Shown: in pieces, positions 4,871 through 5,140 of the stretch
Layout: each line of letters starts with the position of its first letter
How positions within the stretch are numbered: position 1 is the stretch's first letter
DNA from: Alphaproteobacteria bacterium UBA6544
GTDB lineage: Bacteria; Pseudomonadota; Alphaproteobacteria; UBA8366
DNA length: 5,140 nucleotides
NCBI GenBank assembly: GCA_002434595.1
Contig: DJKK01000160.1
Coordinates: forward strand, 1 to 5,140
Direction: 5' to 3'
Notes under the pieces: model-generated
What the model was told of the DNA's origin: nothing
Seen by the model: the letters and a program-made list of their open reading frames with translations, nothing else
The model's database searches: none
Program-made: the position numbers and the translations under genes

Positions 4871-5140
4871 ATGACCGCTCCGAAACCATTTTCTATCGCC
4901 ATATCCGATGAGGTCCTGCAGGATCTTCGGGGTCGCCTCGAGAGAACTCGATGGCCCGATCAGCCCGATGATGCCGTTTGGGCCTATGGCGCAAATCTCG
5001 ACTACATGCGGCGGCTCATCGAGTATTGGCGGGACCAATTTGATTGGCGTGCGGCAGAAATACGGATCAACGCTTTCCCGCAGTTCACGGTACCTATTGC
5101 GGCTGCGAACGGAGAGCTGATCGACATCCATTTCACTGCT
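4871..5140 (+). CDS. Epoxide hydrolase family protein, N-terminal EHN domain (3' truncated by window)
   Basis: ATG at 4871 opens 90 codons that run in frame to the last base of the window, so no stop is seen. The translation is a near-complete EHN domain, the N-terminal segment of microsomal-type epoxide hydrolases and related alpha/beta hydrolases. It shows FSIAISDEVLQDLRGRLERT (7-26) then RWPD, WAYGANLDYMRRL (37-49), YWRDQFDWRAAEIRIN (52-67), FPQF (69-72) and the start of the first core strand, IDIHF (84-88). Full-length members are usually about 380-400 aa. The nucleophile Asp, acid and His of the catalytic fold lie outside the window, so activity cannot be judged. Members hydrolyse epoxides to diols, but many with this domain are only family-level assignments. 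It follows the monooxygenase after 39 nt on the same strand, which fits hydrolysis of an oxygenated product. Only a weak Shine-Dalgarno (TTGGA next to the ATG, GCGGG further up) is present. Confidence 0.88.
   Translation, partial: MTAPKPFSIAISDEVLQDLRGRLERTRWPDQPDDAVWAYGANLDYMRRLIEYWRDQFDWRAAEIRINAFPQFTVPIAAANGELIDIHFTA

Noticed and set aside
4841..5131. 96-codon minus-strand and 70-codon plus-strand frames at the right edge
   Set aside because: Both are shadows of the epoxide hydrolase frame that starts at 4871 and runs out of the window, which has unmistakable EHN motifs.

Overview
The window looks like chromosomal DNA of an alphaproteobacterium. This rests on the moderately high G+C by eye, the GC-rich third codon positions, the Rhizobiales/Rhodospirillales-like wording of the proteins, and a decayed histidine-kinase tail with the GLGLPLS spelling common in that class. 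It is an accessory catabolic locus, with no rRNA, tRNA, CRISPR array or insertion sequence visible.

Layout, left to right. (1) Positions 1-112, minus strand: the first 37 codons of a divergently transcribed gene that runs off the left edge and has a clear Shine-Dalgarno. (2) 113-222: a short divergent intergenic region. (3) 223-3086, plus strand: a tight three-gene operon. It encodes a 670-aa flavin/Fe-S oxidoreductase of the Old Yellow Enzyme/trimethylamine dehydrogenase/2,4-dienoyl-CoA reductase class (closest in wording to N-methylproline demethylase StcD), a 139-aa VOC (glyoxalase-fold) protein, and a 129-aa hotdog-fold acyl-CoA thioesterase. (4) 3087-3454: a long spacer holding the frameshifted, stop-interrupted C-terminal tail of a sensor histidine kinase, then an inverted repeat overlapping a candidate promoter. 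(5) 3470 to the right edge, plus strand: a second unit with an LLM-class (NtaA/DmoA/DszA type) FMNH2-dependent monooxygenase, followed 39 nt later by the N-terminal 90 codons of an epoxide-hydrolase-family alpha/beta hydrolase cut by the window end.

Together the genes suggest a degradation pathway for an unidentified small organic compound. The monooxygenase would oxygenate it using reduced flavin from a reductase encoded elsewhere. The hydrolase would open or hydrolyse an intermediate. The OYE-type enzyme would demethylate or reduce, and the VOC protein and thioesterase would finish processing, possibly at the CoA-thioester level. The families are clear; the substrate and the order of steps are inference.

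The points most worth a second look are the decayed kinase tail at 3102-3358, the inverted repeat that fills the -35 and spacer of the monooxygenase promoter, the non-canonical three-cysteine Fe-S motif and altered active-site motif in the OYE-type enzyme, and the uncharacterised enzyme combination itself.
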